Below, one piece after another: positions 44,067-52,789 of a DNA stretch of 64,000 nt (position 1 is its first letter; every line of letters begins with the position of its first letter). The stretch covers positions 101,085 through 165,084 of the forward strand of contig NZ_BSCT01000013.1 of NCBI RefSeq assembly GCF_030159255.1, written 5' to 3'. The stretch is from Bradyrhizobium sp. SSBR45G. Lineage in GTDB: Bacteria; Pseudomonadota; Alphaproteobacteria; Rhizobiales; Xanthobacteraceae. The translations under genes were made by a program, and so were the position numbers. The notes under the pieces are model-generated. The model did no database searches. It worked only from the letters and a program-made list of their open reading frames with translations, and was not told the origin of the DNA.

Positions 44067-46214
44067 TCAGCGCCCCTTCTTGGTCGCGCTCTTCTTGGCT
44101 CGCTTGGCGGTCTTGGTCGCGGTCTTCTTCGCCGGACGCTTCGCCGCGGTCTTCCCCGCCTTGGCTTTTGCCTTCTTCGCTGAGGCGGTGCGCTTGCTCG
44201 GAGTTTTCGAAGCCTTCTTGGCGACCTTCTTCTTGGTCGTCTTCTTGCGGCCGGCCGTAGTCTTTGCTGCAGCGGCGGTTTTCTTCGGAGCCTTCTTGGC
44301 AGGCTTGGTCGACGGCCTCCCAGGCTTCGTCGTCGCTGCCGGAGGCTTCGCCGGCTTGGTGGAGCTGGTGGGCTTTGCGGGCTTCGTCGGCGCCGGTGGT
44401 GTTCCGGCCGACACGTTCCCTCCCGCCGCCGATAGCCAGAACCGCAGCTCCGGCGACTTCTCCTCGTCGCCCTTGATGTAGCGGTCCTGCCAGCTGTCGT
44501 CTGATTGCAGCGGCTTGCCGAAGATTTCGGGGTGCTGCTTCAGCAGGAAGCGCCAGGCGTAGTGGTCGTAGAGATCGAGGACGTGGCAGGCATAGGCTTC
44601 CGCGAGGGCGCGATGGCCGCGGATGATCAGCATGTTCTCATCGTTGTTGTGCGAGGCGCGGAAGCCGAGATTGTGCGAGCCTGTCACGACGACGCAGTCG
44701 TCGCTGAACGGGTCGATCACCACGATCTTGTTGTGGATGATGGCGAAGCCGTATTTGGCGAGCTCCTTCTCCCATTTGCCGAAGGCGTCCTGCACCGCGC
44801 CGGCCGGCACGCCGCGGAAATCGATGCTGCCTTTGTCGCCCGCCTTCTTCGGCGTGCCGGACTCGCCGACCACCTTCACCTCCGGCGCGGCGTCGTCGGC
44901 ACCCTCCTCCGCCGGGCCTTCCGAATGCCCGCCGGCATGCAACGATTTCGAGAACTCGGTCGCCCGCACCGGGCTGGTCAGCGCGCCGCGCACGAACAGG
45001 TCCGGCTTCTTCGCCAGCAGCTCGCCGGCCTTGTTGAGGATCGAGTTGTTGCCGGGATCGAAGGCGAGGAACAGCACGGCGTGCTTGGCCCCGTCCATCA
45101 GCTCGAACACGCGGCCCATGTCGTTGGGCGTCTTCGGAGCCTTGCCGAGCTTGCCGGGCGTGTTCGGCGAGAACATCGGCTCGATGGTGACGCCGTTGGC
45201 GAGCTTGACCGGCTTTTGAATCGAACTGGCATTGTTGGCGCGGGCGAAATCGCGCAGCGTCTTCGACTGCAGCTTCGCCTTGTCGCCATCGGCGGCATCG
45301 GCGTCGGCCTTCAGCGCGTTCCAGTACGACAGATAGCGCTCGGCCAGCTCGGGACTCTCGACCACCAGAGCGTTGTTGGTCTGCGTGCACAGGCCGGTCG
45401 AGGTCCAGTTGGTCGAACCGGACAGCACAGCCGTGGGCTTGCCGTTCTCGGTGAGCACCATGAACTTGTTGTGCGGGATCGAACCCTTGCCGAGGATGCG
45501 GTCGATCACGGTGACGCCGGCGGCCTTCAGATTGGCGCGGTTCTCGGCGTCGGCATCGTCCGAATCCTGCCCCTGCTCGTTGCCGAGGATGACGGTGCGG
45601 CTCTGCGGGTTCTGATGCAGCTGCGGCTCGAGGCCGTTGGGATCGTTGAGCTCATAGAGCGCGGCATGGATGGTGCCGCCGCCATCGTCGGCGCGCTTCA
45701 GCAGCGAGGTCAGGCCGTCCTGCAGCTGGCCCATCAGGCGGATGCGGATCGGATCCTTGGGATCGAGAATGTGCGGCGCCAGCGCAGGCACGCTAGGCTT
45801 GTCATTGAGCGCGTGGGTCAGCGCCTGGGTCGCGGTGATGCCGCGGTTGAAATAGACGTGGAACGGCGGCCGCTCCGGCGTCAGCGTGACCTGATTGCTT
45901 TCCAGCGGCGCGACGCCGGCGAGCGGCGTCAGCGGCTGGCCGGGCGTGCCGCCCATCGGCACGATGCGATATTTGTAGGTGCCGCCGCGCTTGGCCTTGA
46001 GGTCCTTCCACCAGAATTTCTGCACCGGCGCCTGGTCGGTGTTGAGGCCGTCGGCGGTCTGCCCGGCAAAGCGCGCCAGCGCCGGCAGCACCGTGTCGGA
46101 GTTGTCAGCGACGTCGATGCGGTGAATGGCGAAGCCAAGACAGCCGTCGAGGCGGCGATCGAAGGTCCAGGCGACGACGGCAATATCATTGTTGGAAAAT
46201 GCAAGCGCGGGCAT
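44067..46214 (-). CDS. Phospholipase D-like protein with histone H1-like tail
   Basis: A 715-residue protein from the ATG at 46214, which has AAGGAG at good spacing. It has an N-terminal fibronectin/beta-sandwich-like region (1-120), then two HKD half-sites: HNKFMVL (His248) with GSTNWT, and HNKIVVI (His494) with GSHNLG. Two such motifs make one PLD active site. Residues 600-715 are a repetitive Lys/Ala/Pro tail (PKKTAAAAKTT, KKTTKKKVAKK) like histone H1 or HctB, expected to bind DNA or RNA. No signal peptide is seen. Phosphodiester cleavage, either of nucleic acid or lipid, is the likely chemistry. Confidence 0.85.
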   Translation of the reverse strand: MPALAFSNNDIAVVAWTFDRRLDGCLGFAIHRIDVADNSDTVLPALARFAGQTADGLNTDQAPVQKFWWKDLKAKRGGTYKYRIVPMGGTPGQPLTPLAGVAPLESNQVTLTPERPPFHVYFNRGITATQALTHALNDKPSVPALAPHILDPKDPIRIRLMGQLQDGLTSLLKRADDGGGTIHAALYELNDPNGLEPQLHQNPQSRTVILGNEQGQDSDDADAENRANLKAAGVTVIDRILGKGSIPHNKFMVLTENGKPTAVLSGSTNWTSTGLCTQTNNALVVESPELAERYLSYWNALKADADAADGDKAKLQSKTLRDFARANNASSIQKPVKLANGVTIEPMFSPNTPGKLGKAPKTPNDMGRVFELMDGAKHAVLFLAFDPGNNSILNKAGELLAKKPDLFVRGALTSPVRATEFSKSLHAGGHSEGPAEEGADDAAPEVKVVGESGTPKKAGDKGSIDFRGVPAGAVQDAFGKWEKELAKYGFAIIHNKIVVIDPFSDDCVVVTGSHNLGFRASHNNDENMLIIRGHRALAEAYACHVLDLYDHYAWRFLLKQHPEIFGKPLQSDDSWQDRYIKGDEEKSPELRFWLSAAGGNVSAGTPPAPTKPAKPTSSTKPAKPPAATTKPGRPSTKPAKKAPKKTAAAAKTTAGRKKTTKKKVAKKASKTPSKRTASAKKAKAKAGKTAAKRPAKKTATKTAKRAKKSATKKGR

Positions 46215-46222
46215 GGCGGCAC

Positions 46223-46239
46223 TCCTTGTGTCACAAGGA
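46223..46239. promoter_or_regulatory. Palindrome over the ribosome-binding site of the PLD gene
   Basis: TCCTTGTG-T-CACAAGGA, 8-bp arms, overlapping the AAGGAG of the gene at 46214. It could be an operator or an RNA hairpin that hides the ribosome-binding site. Confidence 0.5.
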
Positions 46240-46349
46240 ATATGTCGCGCAGTTGTAACAAGGGTTCGACACATCTGGAACAGGAAATGGCTGGGCGGAG
46301 GTCGCAAGGGGGATGGTGCGGTGCGGGATGAGGCGGTGGTGCGACTGAC

Positions 46350-46532
46350 GCGATGCTCACCCTCCCCTGGAGGGAGCCGGGGTGGGGTGACAGACCATCC
46401 GCGAACGCGATGCCCGGTGAGCCGATGCTGCAGACGTGCGCGATCTATCTGATGGATCGTGCGCGTGGCTTCACCCCACCCCGACGCGCGCTACGCACGC
46501 GTCGACCCTCCCCCTACAGAGGAGGGTGGGCA
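46350..46532. repeat. CCCTCCCC-type inverted repeat pair
   Basis: CACCCTCCCCTGGAGGGAGC near 46350 and GGGGTGGGGTGAC are mirrored by TTCACCCCACC and CTACAGAGGAGGGTGGG near 46470-46532. It is the same class of intergenic palindrome as at 36662 and 48920. Confidence 0.6.
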
Positions 46533-46545
46533 CCTTTCTCCACCT

Positions 46546-46626
46546 CGTCATTGCGAGGAGCGAAGCGACGAAGCAATCCAGAGTCCCGCGACGACTCTGG
46601 ATTGCTTCGCTTCGCTCGCAATGACG
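46546..46626. repeat. ATTGCGAGGAGCGAAGCGAC-type palindromic element
   Basis: An 81-bp near-perfect inverted repeat: CGTCATTGCGAGGAGCGAAG and AGCAATCCAGAGTC mirrored by GACTCTGGATTGCT and CGCTCGCAATGACG, with one 3-base gap. This family is widespread in Bradyrhizobium and Rhodopseudomonas intergenic DNA. Confidence 0.8.
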
Positions 46627-46665
46627 GAGGAAAGAGCGTGCCCTATGCCAGGGATAGAGCGTGCG

Positions 46666-48069
46666 TCAGGCCACGGCGCCCGGCTTGCCGCACGTGACGT
46701 AGCGGCCGTCGCCTTTCGCGCCGACCAGCTGGCCGTCGCGCACGACGAACTTGCCGCGCAGCATGGTGGCCACCGGCCAGCCCGTGATCTCGATACCCTC
46801 ATAGGGCGTGTAGTCGGAGCCGTGGTGCAGGCCGGCCTGGCTAATGGTTGCCGTCTTGGTCGGATCCCACAGCGCGATGTCGGCGTCGTAGCCGATCGCG
46901 ATCGAGCCCTTGCCCTTCAGCCCGTAGGTCTTGGCGTGGTTGGTCGCGGTGAAGGCGACGAACTGGTTCAGCGTGATACGGCCCTTGCTCACGCCCTCCG
47001 AGAACAGGATCGGCAGCCGGGTCTCGACGCCGGGGATGCCGTTCGGCACCCAGCGGAAGCTGGTGCGGCCCTTCGGCGTCAGCTTGCCGGCCTCGTCGTC
47101 ATAGCGGAACGGGCAGTGATCCGACGAAAACAGCGAGAACACGCCCTGTTGCAGGCCTTCCCAGCACGCCTCCTGGCTCGCGTGATCGCGCGGCGGCGGC
47201 GAGCAGACATATTTGGCGCCTTCCATGTTGAGGCCCTGCATGTCCTCCTCGGTGAGCACGAGGTATTGCGGGCAGGTCTCACCATGGATCTTCAAGCCGC
47301 GCGCCTGCCCACGGCGGATCTCCTCCATCGCCTCGCGGTTGGAGACGTGGACGATCACGATCGGCACATCGATCAGCTCGGCCAGCGAGATCGCGCGATG
47401 GGTGGCCTCGCGCTCGACCGGGATCGGGCGCGACTTGCCGTGATAGTAAGGCGCGATGTTTCCGGCGCGCTCCAGGCGGTCGGTGAGGAAGCGGATGGCG
47501 TCGTAGTTCTCGGCGTGGATCTGCACCAGCGCGCCCTGCTCGCGCGCGACCTGCAGCACGCCGAGGATCTCGTAATCGTTCAGCGCCAGACCCTCATAGG
47601 TCATGAAGATCTTCAGCGACGAATAGCCGTCGGCGACCAGCGCCGGCAGCTCCTGGCCGAGCACGGCATCCGTGGGATCGGCGATGATGAGGTGGAAGGA
47701 ATGGTCGACGTAGCAGGCCTGGTCGGCCAGCGCGTGATAATCCTTCAGCGCCGCACGCAGCGGCTGGCCCTTTTCCTGAAGGCAATACGGCATCACGAAG
47801 GTGTTGCCGCCGAACGCCGCGGCGCGAGTCGCGCTCTCGAAATCGTCGGCCATGACGATGCCGGGGCCGGAGGGCTGCGAGATGTGGACATGGCTGTCGA
47901 TGCCGCCGGGCAGCACCAGCAGGCCGCTCGCGTCGACGATCTCGTCGGCATCGGTGAGGGCCTCGCCGATCGCGACGATGCGGCCGTCCTTGATGGCGAC
48001 ATCGGCCAGATAGGTGTCGCTCGCGGTGGCAACGGTGCCGTTGCGGATGACGGTGTCGAATGCAGCCAT
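46666..48069 (-). CDS. Dihydropyrimidinase / D-hydantoinase family amidohydrolase
   Basis: A 467-residue protein with the binuclear amidohydrolase ligands: HVH at 60-62 after PGGID, carboxylated Lys153 in SSLKIFMTY, His in VQIHAENYD, His in VIVHVSNREA and Asp in SSDHCPFRY. It opens cyclic amides such as hydantoins or dihydropyrimidines. The upstream gene on the same strand is an Asp/Glu racemase-fold enzyme 33 bp away, and an ABC importer lies further upstream, so it is the last step of an uptake and breakdown locus. The natural substrate is not fixed. Confidence 0.9.
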   Translation of the reverse strand: MAAFDTVIRNGTVATASDTYLADVAIKDGRIVAIGEALTDADEIVDASGLLVLPGGIDSHVHISQPSGPGIVMADDFESATRAAAFGGNTFVMPYCLQEKGQPLRAALKDYHALADQACYVDHSFHLIIADPTDAVLGQELPALVADGYSSLKIFMTYEGLALNDYEILGVLQVAREQGALVQIHAENYDAIRFLTDRLERAGNIAPYYHGKSRPIPVEREATHRAISLAELIDVPIVIVHVSNREAMEEIRRGQARGLKIHGETCPQYLVLTEEDMQGLNMEGAKYVCSPPPRDHASQEACWEGLQQGVFSLFSSDHCPFRYDDEAGKLTPKGRTSFRWVPNGIPGVETRLPILFSEGVSKGRITLNQFVAFTATNHAKTYGLKGKGSIAIGYDADIALWDPTKTATISQAGLHHGSDYTPYEGIEITGWPVATMLRGKFVVRDGQLVGAKGDGRYVTCGKPGAVA

Positions 48070-48102
48070 GTGACGCGCGCTCCCGATCTTATGCAGTCAA
48101 GC

Positions 48103-48831
48103 TCAAGCGAATTGATGAAACAGCGATCCCCACTCGCTGACGCCCCGAGTGTCGACGCCCGCCAATTTCAGCGACTTCCATACCACGGTGGCGATGGTGT
48201 CGAGAATCGGAATGCCCGTCTCCAGCTCGAGGCGCGCCACCAGCGGAGCCGCCCGCATGTTGGTGCAGACCACCGCAATCGCATCCGGCTTCTCGCGCGC
48301 GACCTCGCGGATCATGGTCTCGATCTCTGAAGGCGTCACCTCCGCGAAGGAGAAATTGTCCTGCAAATTGAGGTGGCGGTCGCCGCGGCAGGCGATGCCG
48401 AGCTTGGCGTAATTGGCGATGATGCGCGCCTGGACGTCGTCGCGGTAGGGCGTGACGAGGCCGAGCGTGGTGGCCTGCGCGGTCGCCAGGATCTCGTTCA
48501 GCGCCAGCATCGAGGTGGTCGCGGGAATACCGGTCGCCGCCGTGATCTGCTCGCACAGTCTGACGTCCGCCTCGAAGCCGAGCCAGCCGGAGGAGGTCCC
48601 GTTCCAGCCGATCACGTCGACCTTGGCATGCGCCAGCAGCTCGGCCGCGCGCAGGATGTTTGACGTGTCGAACTGCGCCAGCGCGTCGGTGGACAGCGCG
48701 ATCTCGGTGACCTTGAAGCGCGAGAAATGCGCCGACACGTTCGGCAGGCCGGCGACCATCGCCGAGGTGATGGGCTCCAGCGCCGTGTTCGACGACGGCG
48801 TCAGCATGCCGAGAAGGGTGCGTTTGGTCAT
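48103..48831 (-). CDS. Asp/Glu racemase-superfamily enzyme, AMDase/maleate isomerase-like
   Basis: A 242-residue protein. MLTPSSNTALEP starts it, as in maleate isomerase and arylmalonate decarboxylase (AMDase). The C-terminal catalytic Cys is present (Cys189 in VVCTNMRAA), but the N-terminal one is replaced: the motif reads NGTS with Gly78. AMDase has the same Gly/Cys arrangement, while racemases and maleate isomerases have two Cys. Next to a hydantoinase it may have another role, since a one-base racemase would need both Cys. The start is the ATG at 48831; a much longer in-frame reading upstream runs through repeat DNA. Confidence 0.82.
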   Translation of the reverse strand: MTKRTLLGMLTPSSNTALEPITSAMVAGLPNVSAHFSRFKVTEIALSTDALAQFDTSNILRAAELLAHAKVDVIGWNGTSSGWLGFEADVRLCEQITAATGIPATTSMLALNEILATAQATTLGLVTPYRDDVQARIIANYAKLGIACRGDRHLNLQDNFSFAEVTPSEIETMIREVAREKPDAIAVVCTNMRAAPLVARLELETGIPILDTIATVVWKSLKLAGVDTRGVSEWGSLFHQFA

Positions 48832-48919
48832 TGGTGATTGAGTCCTCTTCGCACGGCCAGAGCCGGCGTGACTAACGGCATTTCCACAGCAGCAGCAGCG
48901 GGCGAGCCGCGCATTGATG

Positions 48920-49073
48920 CGCCCTCTCCCCTTGCGGGAGAGGGCATGCTTGCTCGTGCAGCAGACTCGGTTGGGTGAGGGGTCTGCCTCGACAAATGAG
49001 ATCGCGGAGAAAGACCCCTCACCCGGTTTCTCACGTCGTGAGAAACCACCCTCTCCCGCAAGGGGAGAGGGTG
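48920..49073. repeat. Palindromic CCCTCTCCCC-type repeats between catabolic genes
   Basis: CCCTCTCCCCTTGCGGGAGA at 48922-48941 is itself palindromic, and an inverted partner lies at 49049-49073. Between them, GTTTCTCACGTCGTGAGAAAC is a second perfect hairpin (49026-49046). It separates the ABC genes from the racemase-fold gene but carries no T-run. Confidence 0.7.
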
Positions 49074-49174
49074 CACCGCCGTCGTCGAGACAGCATGCGC
49101 CGCCAACGGACCCGCGCTTCGGCTCGACCATGCTTGTCCATTGCGAAGCTCTTCAAGATCAAGCAAGCCGCGCC

Positions 49175-49954
49175 TCATGCCGAAGCCCTCTCCTGCTCCG
49201 CCCGCTCCCCGCGCAGCAGCGCCAGGATATGCCGCTTCAGTGCGTTGAACTGCGGTGAGGTGATATCCCGCGGCCGCGGCAGGTCGATCGGGATGATCTC
49301 GACGATCCGCCCCGGGCGCGCGCTCATGACGGCGACATGCGTGCCCAGCGTCAGCGCCTCGTCGATGCCATGGGTGACGAACACGATCGTGCCCTGGTGC
49401 TGCTGCCAGATCCTGACGAGTTCGGTCTGCATGTCCATGCGGGTCTGCTCGTCGAGCGCGCCGAACGGCTCGTCCATCAGAATCACTTGAGGGTTCATCA
49501 GCAGCGCTCGCGCAATGCCGACGCGCTGGTTCATGCCGCCGGACAGCTCCGACGGATAATGGTTCTCGAAGCCGGTGAGACCGACCATGTCGATATAGAC
49601 CTGCGCCCGCGCGCGGCGCTCGGCCTTCTGGCCGCCGCCGAGCAGAAGGTGAAATGCGACATTCTCCCACACCGGCAGCCACGGCATCAGATTGGCGTGC
49701 TGGAACACGACGCCGCGATCGGCCCCGGGCGCGGTGACCGGCCGGCCATCGACGGTGACGTGGCCTGCGCTCGGCTGCTCGAAGCCTGCGATCATGTTGA
49801 GAAGCGTCGACTTGCCGCAGCCGGAGGGGCCGAGCAGGCAGACGAACTCGTTGCGTGCGATCGACAGGTTGATGTCGGCGAGCGCGGTGACATCGGCGTT
49901 GCGCTTCCTGTCGGTGAAGATTTTTGAGACGACGGTGATGTCGATGGTCGCCAT
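49175..49954 (-). CDS. ABC transporter ATP-binding protein (nitrate/sulfonate/taurine type)
   Basis: A 259-residue ATPase: Walker A GPSGCGKST, Q-loop VVFQHANLMPW, signature LSGGMNQRVGIARAL, Walker B VILMDEPFGALDE, H-loop VTHGIDEA. It powers import of an oxyanion or small organic molecule with the permease and binding protein upstream. The ATG at 49954 is right after the permease stop (2-bp gap). Confidence 0.93.
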   Translation of the reverse strand: MATIDITVVSKIFTDRKRNADVTALADINLSIARNEFVCLLGPSGCGKSTLLNMIAGFEQPSAGHVTVDGRPVTAPGADRGVVFQHANLMPWLPVWENVAFHLLLGGGQKAERRARAQVYIDMVGLTGFENHYPSELSGGMNQRVGIARALLMNPQVILMDEPFGALDEQTRMDMQTELVRIWQQHQGTIVFVTHGIDEALTLGTHVAVMSARPGRIVEIIPIDLPRPRDITSPQFNALKRHILALLRGERAEQERASA

Positions 49955-49956
49955 GC

Positions 49957-50766
49957 TCACTCTCCGCCGCGCAGGGTGGTGTTGCGCTGCCAGTGCAGCA
50001 CGCGGGCCATCACGGTGCGGATGGCGAGGTCGCTGCAGAAGCCGAGCAGGCCGATGCTCGCCATTGCCGCCAGCACCAGATCGTAGCGCAGGAAGTAGTA
50101 GCTGTCCCACAGCACGTAACCGAGCCCGCTCTTCACCGCGACCATCTCGGCGGTGACGGTGAGCATCCAGGCCGAGCCGATGCCGATGCGCAGCCCCGCG
50201 AAGATGCTCGGCATCGCCGCGGGCACGACGATGTAGCGCAACAGCTTGCGCTCGCTGCCGCCGACCATGGCGCCGGCGCGAATGAGATTGCGGTCGCAGG
50301 TCTTCACGCCGTGGATGGTGTTGAGCAGGATCGGGAAGAACGCGCCGAGAAACACCAGGAAGATCGCCGGCTTGTTGGCGATGCCGAACCAGATGATGGC
50401 GAGCGGGATCCACGACACCGGCGGGATCGGCCGCAGCATCTGCAGGGTCGGCTCGATCACGACCTCGATCTTGCGCGACCAGCCGATGGCGACGCCGAGG
50501 CCAACGCCTGATACGGTCGCGATGGCGAAGCCCGCGGCGACGCGCGACAGGCTCGCCAGCATGTCGGCGAGCCAATGGCCGCTGTAGGTCTGGGTGTTGC
50601 CGTCGGTGCCGACCAGCCAGTCCGCCCACGCCCACAGCACCGTCGACGGCGCCGGCAGCAACGCCGCCGGCAGCGCGCCGGAGCGCGAGAACGCCTCCCA
50701 GCCGGCGAGCACGAGCGCCGGGACAATATAGCGGTCGAGCTTGCGCAACTGGGCGAGCGCGATCAT
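49957..50766 (-). CDS. ABC transporter permease (nitrate/sulfonate/taurine type)
   Basis: A 269-residue protein with about six membrane segments and the EAA loop (GGSERKLLRYIVVPAAMPSIF), which docks on the ATPase. Spaced 1 bp from the binding-protein gene, so the three form one operon. Confidence 0.93.
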   Translation of the reverse strand: MIALAQLRKLDRYIVPALVLAGWEAFSRSGALPAALLPAPSTVLWAWADWLVGTDGNTQTYSGHWLADMLASLSRVAAGFAIATVSGVGLGVAIGWSRKIEVVIEPTLQMLRPIPPVSWIPLAIIWFGIANKPAIFLVFLGAFFPILLNTIHGVKTCDRNLIRAGAMVGGSERKLLRYIVVPAAMPSIFAGLRIGIGSAWMLTVTAEMVAVKSGLGYVLWDSYYFLRYDLVLAAMASIGLLGFCSDLAIRTVMARVLHWQRNTTLRGGE

Positions 50767-50767
50767 C

Positions 50768-51775
50768 TCAGTAGCCGAGCTCGGTCTTCGGCTTGCCGGT
50801 GGCGGCTTCCAGGAAGCGATAGTCGAGGTTCTTCTCGACCGCGGCCGTCACGTCCGAATTGATGTATTTGAGGTCGCGCATCATCGACGCGATGGCGAGC
50901 GCCGAGGCCCGGTACATCTTCGGATCGGGATCGAGGTTCTCGACCGCGCCCGTCGCGATCGCCTTGTCGAGGCCGGTGACCTTGGAGATGACCTCGATCA
51001 GCGCCGGTTTGTCGGCCGCGATATGGGCATCGACCGCGACCACCGCGCGCACCACGCCCTCGAGCGCCTTCGGGTTCGACACGATCACGTCGGAGCGGGT
51101 GAGGATCAGATTGGTCAGCTTGCCGGCAGCCTGGTCATAGGGGAAGCCGAAGAACTTTGCCGCCTTGGCCTGCATGATCTGGGTCGCGAACGGCTCGACG
51201 GAGCAGATCAGCTCGACCTCGCCGCGGCGCAGCGCCTGCAGATGGTCGGACGGATTGGGGATGTTGATGAACTGAACGTCCTTGTTGATGTCGATGCCCT
51301 GCTTGGCGAAGGCGCCGCGCATGTGGATGTCCTGGGCATTGCCGCGCGAGGCGGCGACGCGGAACGGCTTGCCATCGGCCTTGTACTTGGCAATGACGGC
51401 TTTCAGCGCGCCCCAGTCGCCCGGCGCGATCTCGAGATCATTGGCGAGCAGGATCGCAGAGCCGCCATTGACCTGGCCGGAGATGGCGACGACGTCGAAG
51501 CCCTTATCGAGCGCGATCGCGTAATGCAGGTAGGTGACCTGGGCGACGTCGATGTTCTTCGACACCAGCGCCGTCAGCGCGTCGGTGCCGGTGTTGAAGC
51601 CGACCGCGTCGATCTCGACGCCCTTGGCGAATTGCGGCGTCAGCGACATCGGCGTGCAATGCGCGCATTTGGCGTAGCCGAGTTTGATCTTCGGGGCGTC
51701 CTCGGCGAAGCTTGGCGCGGCCAGCGCGAGCATGAGCAGGGCAAGAGCGGGGAGCAGAATGCGTTTCACGTCCAT
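50768..51775 (-). CDS. ABC transporter periplasmic binding protein (SsuA/TauA-like)
   Basis: A 335-residue protein with a signal peptide (residues 1-24, ending FAEDAP). The NMT1/SsuA pattern is present (KIKLGYAKCAHCTP, SKNIDVAQVTYLHYAIALDKG, EVELICSVEPFATQIM). A CAHC motif near residue 38-41 is unusual at this position and could bind metal or form a disulfide. First gene of the importer operon; a divergent GntR gene with a palindrome between suggests its regulator. Confidence 0.9.
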   Translation of the reverse strand: MDVKRILLPALALLMLALAAPSFAEDAPKIKLGYAKCAHCTPMSLTPQFAKGVEIDAVGFNTGTDALTALVSKNIDVAQVTYLHYAIALDKGFDVVAISGQVNGGSAILLANDLEIAPGDWGALKAVIAKYKADGKPFRVAASRGNAQDIHMRGAFAKQGIDINKDVQFINIPNPSDHLQALRRGEVELICSVEPFATQIMQAKAAKFFGFPYDQAAGKLTNLILTRSDVIVSNPKALEGVVRAVVAVDAHIAADKPALIEVISKVTGLDKAIATGAVENLDPDPKMYRASALAIASMMRDLKYINSDVTAAVEKNLDYRFLEAATGKPKTELGY

Positions 51776-51849
51776 CTCCAGGGCAGGTCGATCATGGGCT
51801 CTGTCCTCCCTTCAGCAAGTCACGTGCCATTTGGATGCGATATGCAATG

Positions 51850-51872
51850 TTGATTTTATATAATAAAATCAA
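51850..51872. promoter_or_regulatory. Putative GntR operator
   Basis: TTGATTTTA-TATAA-TAAAATCAA, perfect 9-bp arms, in an AT-rich patch between the ABC operon and the GntR gene. It also overlaps likely -10 elements. Confidence 0.65.
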
Positions 51873-51964
51873 TATAGTATCTTATCCAGATCGGACGATT
51901 TGCCTGATCCGCGGGCGCGCCGCCCGAATCTGAGGCATATCCCAGCGGAGCCGCAGCTTCTGTC

Positions 51965-52720
51965 ATGACCACCCCGGCACCCCGGCCCAGACTGAAGACG
52001 CGCTTCAAGCCGGCGCGGCTGAAGCTGTCGTCCGACCAGTCCACGCGGCCGCTGGCGCGGCTATCGCTGCACGATCAGCTGGTCGCCAAGGTGCGCGAGA
52101 TGATCGTCGACGGCGAGCTCGCAGCCGGCGCCCCCCTGCCCGAGCGCATGCTGTGCGAGACCTTCGGCGTATCTCGCACGCCGCTGCGCGAGGCCTTCAA
52201 GATCCTCGCCGCCGAAGGCCTGATCGAGCTGCGCCCGCACCGCACGCCGGTCGTGACGCCGATCGACATCAGCGAGATCGCGGAGATCTTCGACGTGATG
52301 GTGTCGCTCGATGCCGCCGCCGGCCGCGCCGCGGCCGCGCGCGCCACGGCCGACGACATCGCCAGGCTCGACGTCATGCATGCCGAGCTGGTGGCGCTGC
52401 ACGGCGCCGCCGAGCGTGGCGCCTATTTCCGGCTCAACCAGCAGATCCATACCGAGATCACGACGCTCGCCGGCAACGGCGTGCTGCTCAACATCTGGAG
52501 CACCCTGCACGCCAGCGTGTTTCGTGCCCGGGCGGTCGCGAACTACGACGCCAGCCGCTGGGACGAATCGCTCCGGGAGCACGAGGCCTTCATGGCTCTG
52601 CTGCGTGCCCGGGATGCACAGGGCTTCGCGCAGGCGCTCTCCGAACACACCCGCAAGACCGGCGACTCCGTGCTGCGGATGCTGGATCAGACGCAACTGA
52701 ATCAGCCCACCGGCGCATAG
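51965..52720 (+). CDS. GntR-family (FCD) transcriptional regulator
   Basis: A 251-residue protein. An Arg/Pro-rich N-terminus leads to the winged helix (LVAKVREMIVDGELAAGAPL, ETFGVSRTPLREAFKILAAEG) at about 38-100, then a helical FCD ligand domain with the metal-ligand pattern Asp...His...His (MVSLDAAAG, LNQQIHTEI, REHEAF). It probably represses the divergent importer and the linked enzymes in the absence of their substrate. Confidence 0.92.
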   Translation: MTTPAPRPRLKTRFKPARLKLSSDQSTRPLARLSLHDQLVAKVREMIVDGELAAGAPLPERMLCETFGVSRTPLREAFKILAAEGLIELRPHRTPVVTPIDISEIAEIFDVMVSLDAAAGRAAAARATADDIARLDVMHAELVALHGAAERGAYFRLNQQIHTEITTLAGNGVLLNIWSTLHASVFRARAVANYDASRWDESLREHEAFMALLRARDAQGFAQALSEHTRKTGDSVLRMLDQTQLNQPTGA

Positions 52721-52789
52721 ACTTTTTTCACGTCGAACCGGTCATGCTGGCGCCGCGACACATGAAAGCTCCACGCGTCGGGCCCCAAC

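Noticed and set aside
44505..46331. Plus-strand open frame of 608 codons opposite the PLD gene
   Set aside because: No motif, no ribosome-binding site, and it mirrors the codons of the real gene.
48832..49131. N-terminal extension of the AMDase-like protein
   Set aside because: The extra 100 residues are translated palindromic repeat DNA; the family N-terminus starts at 48831.
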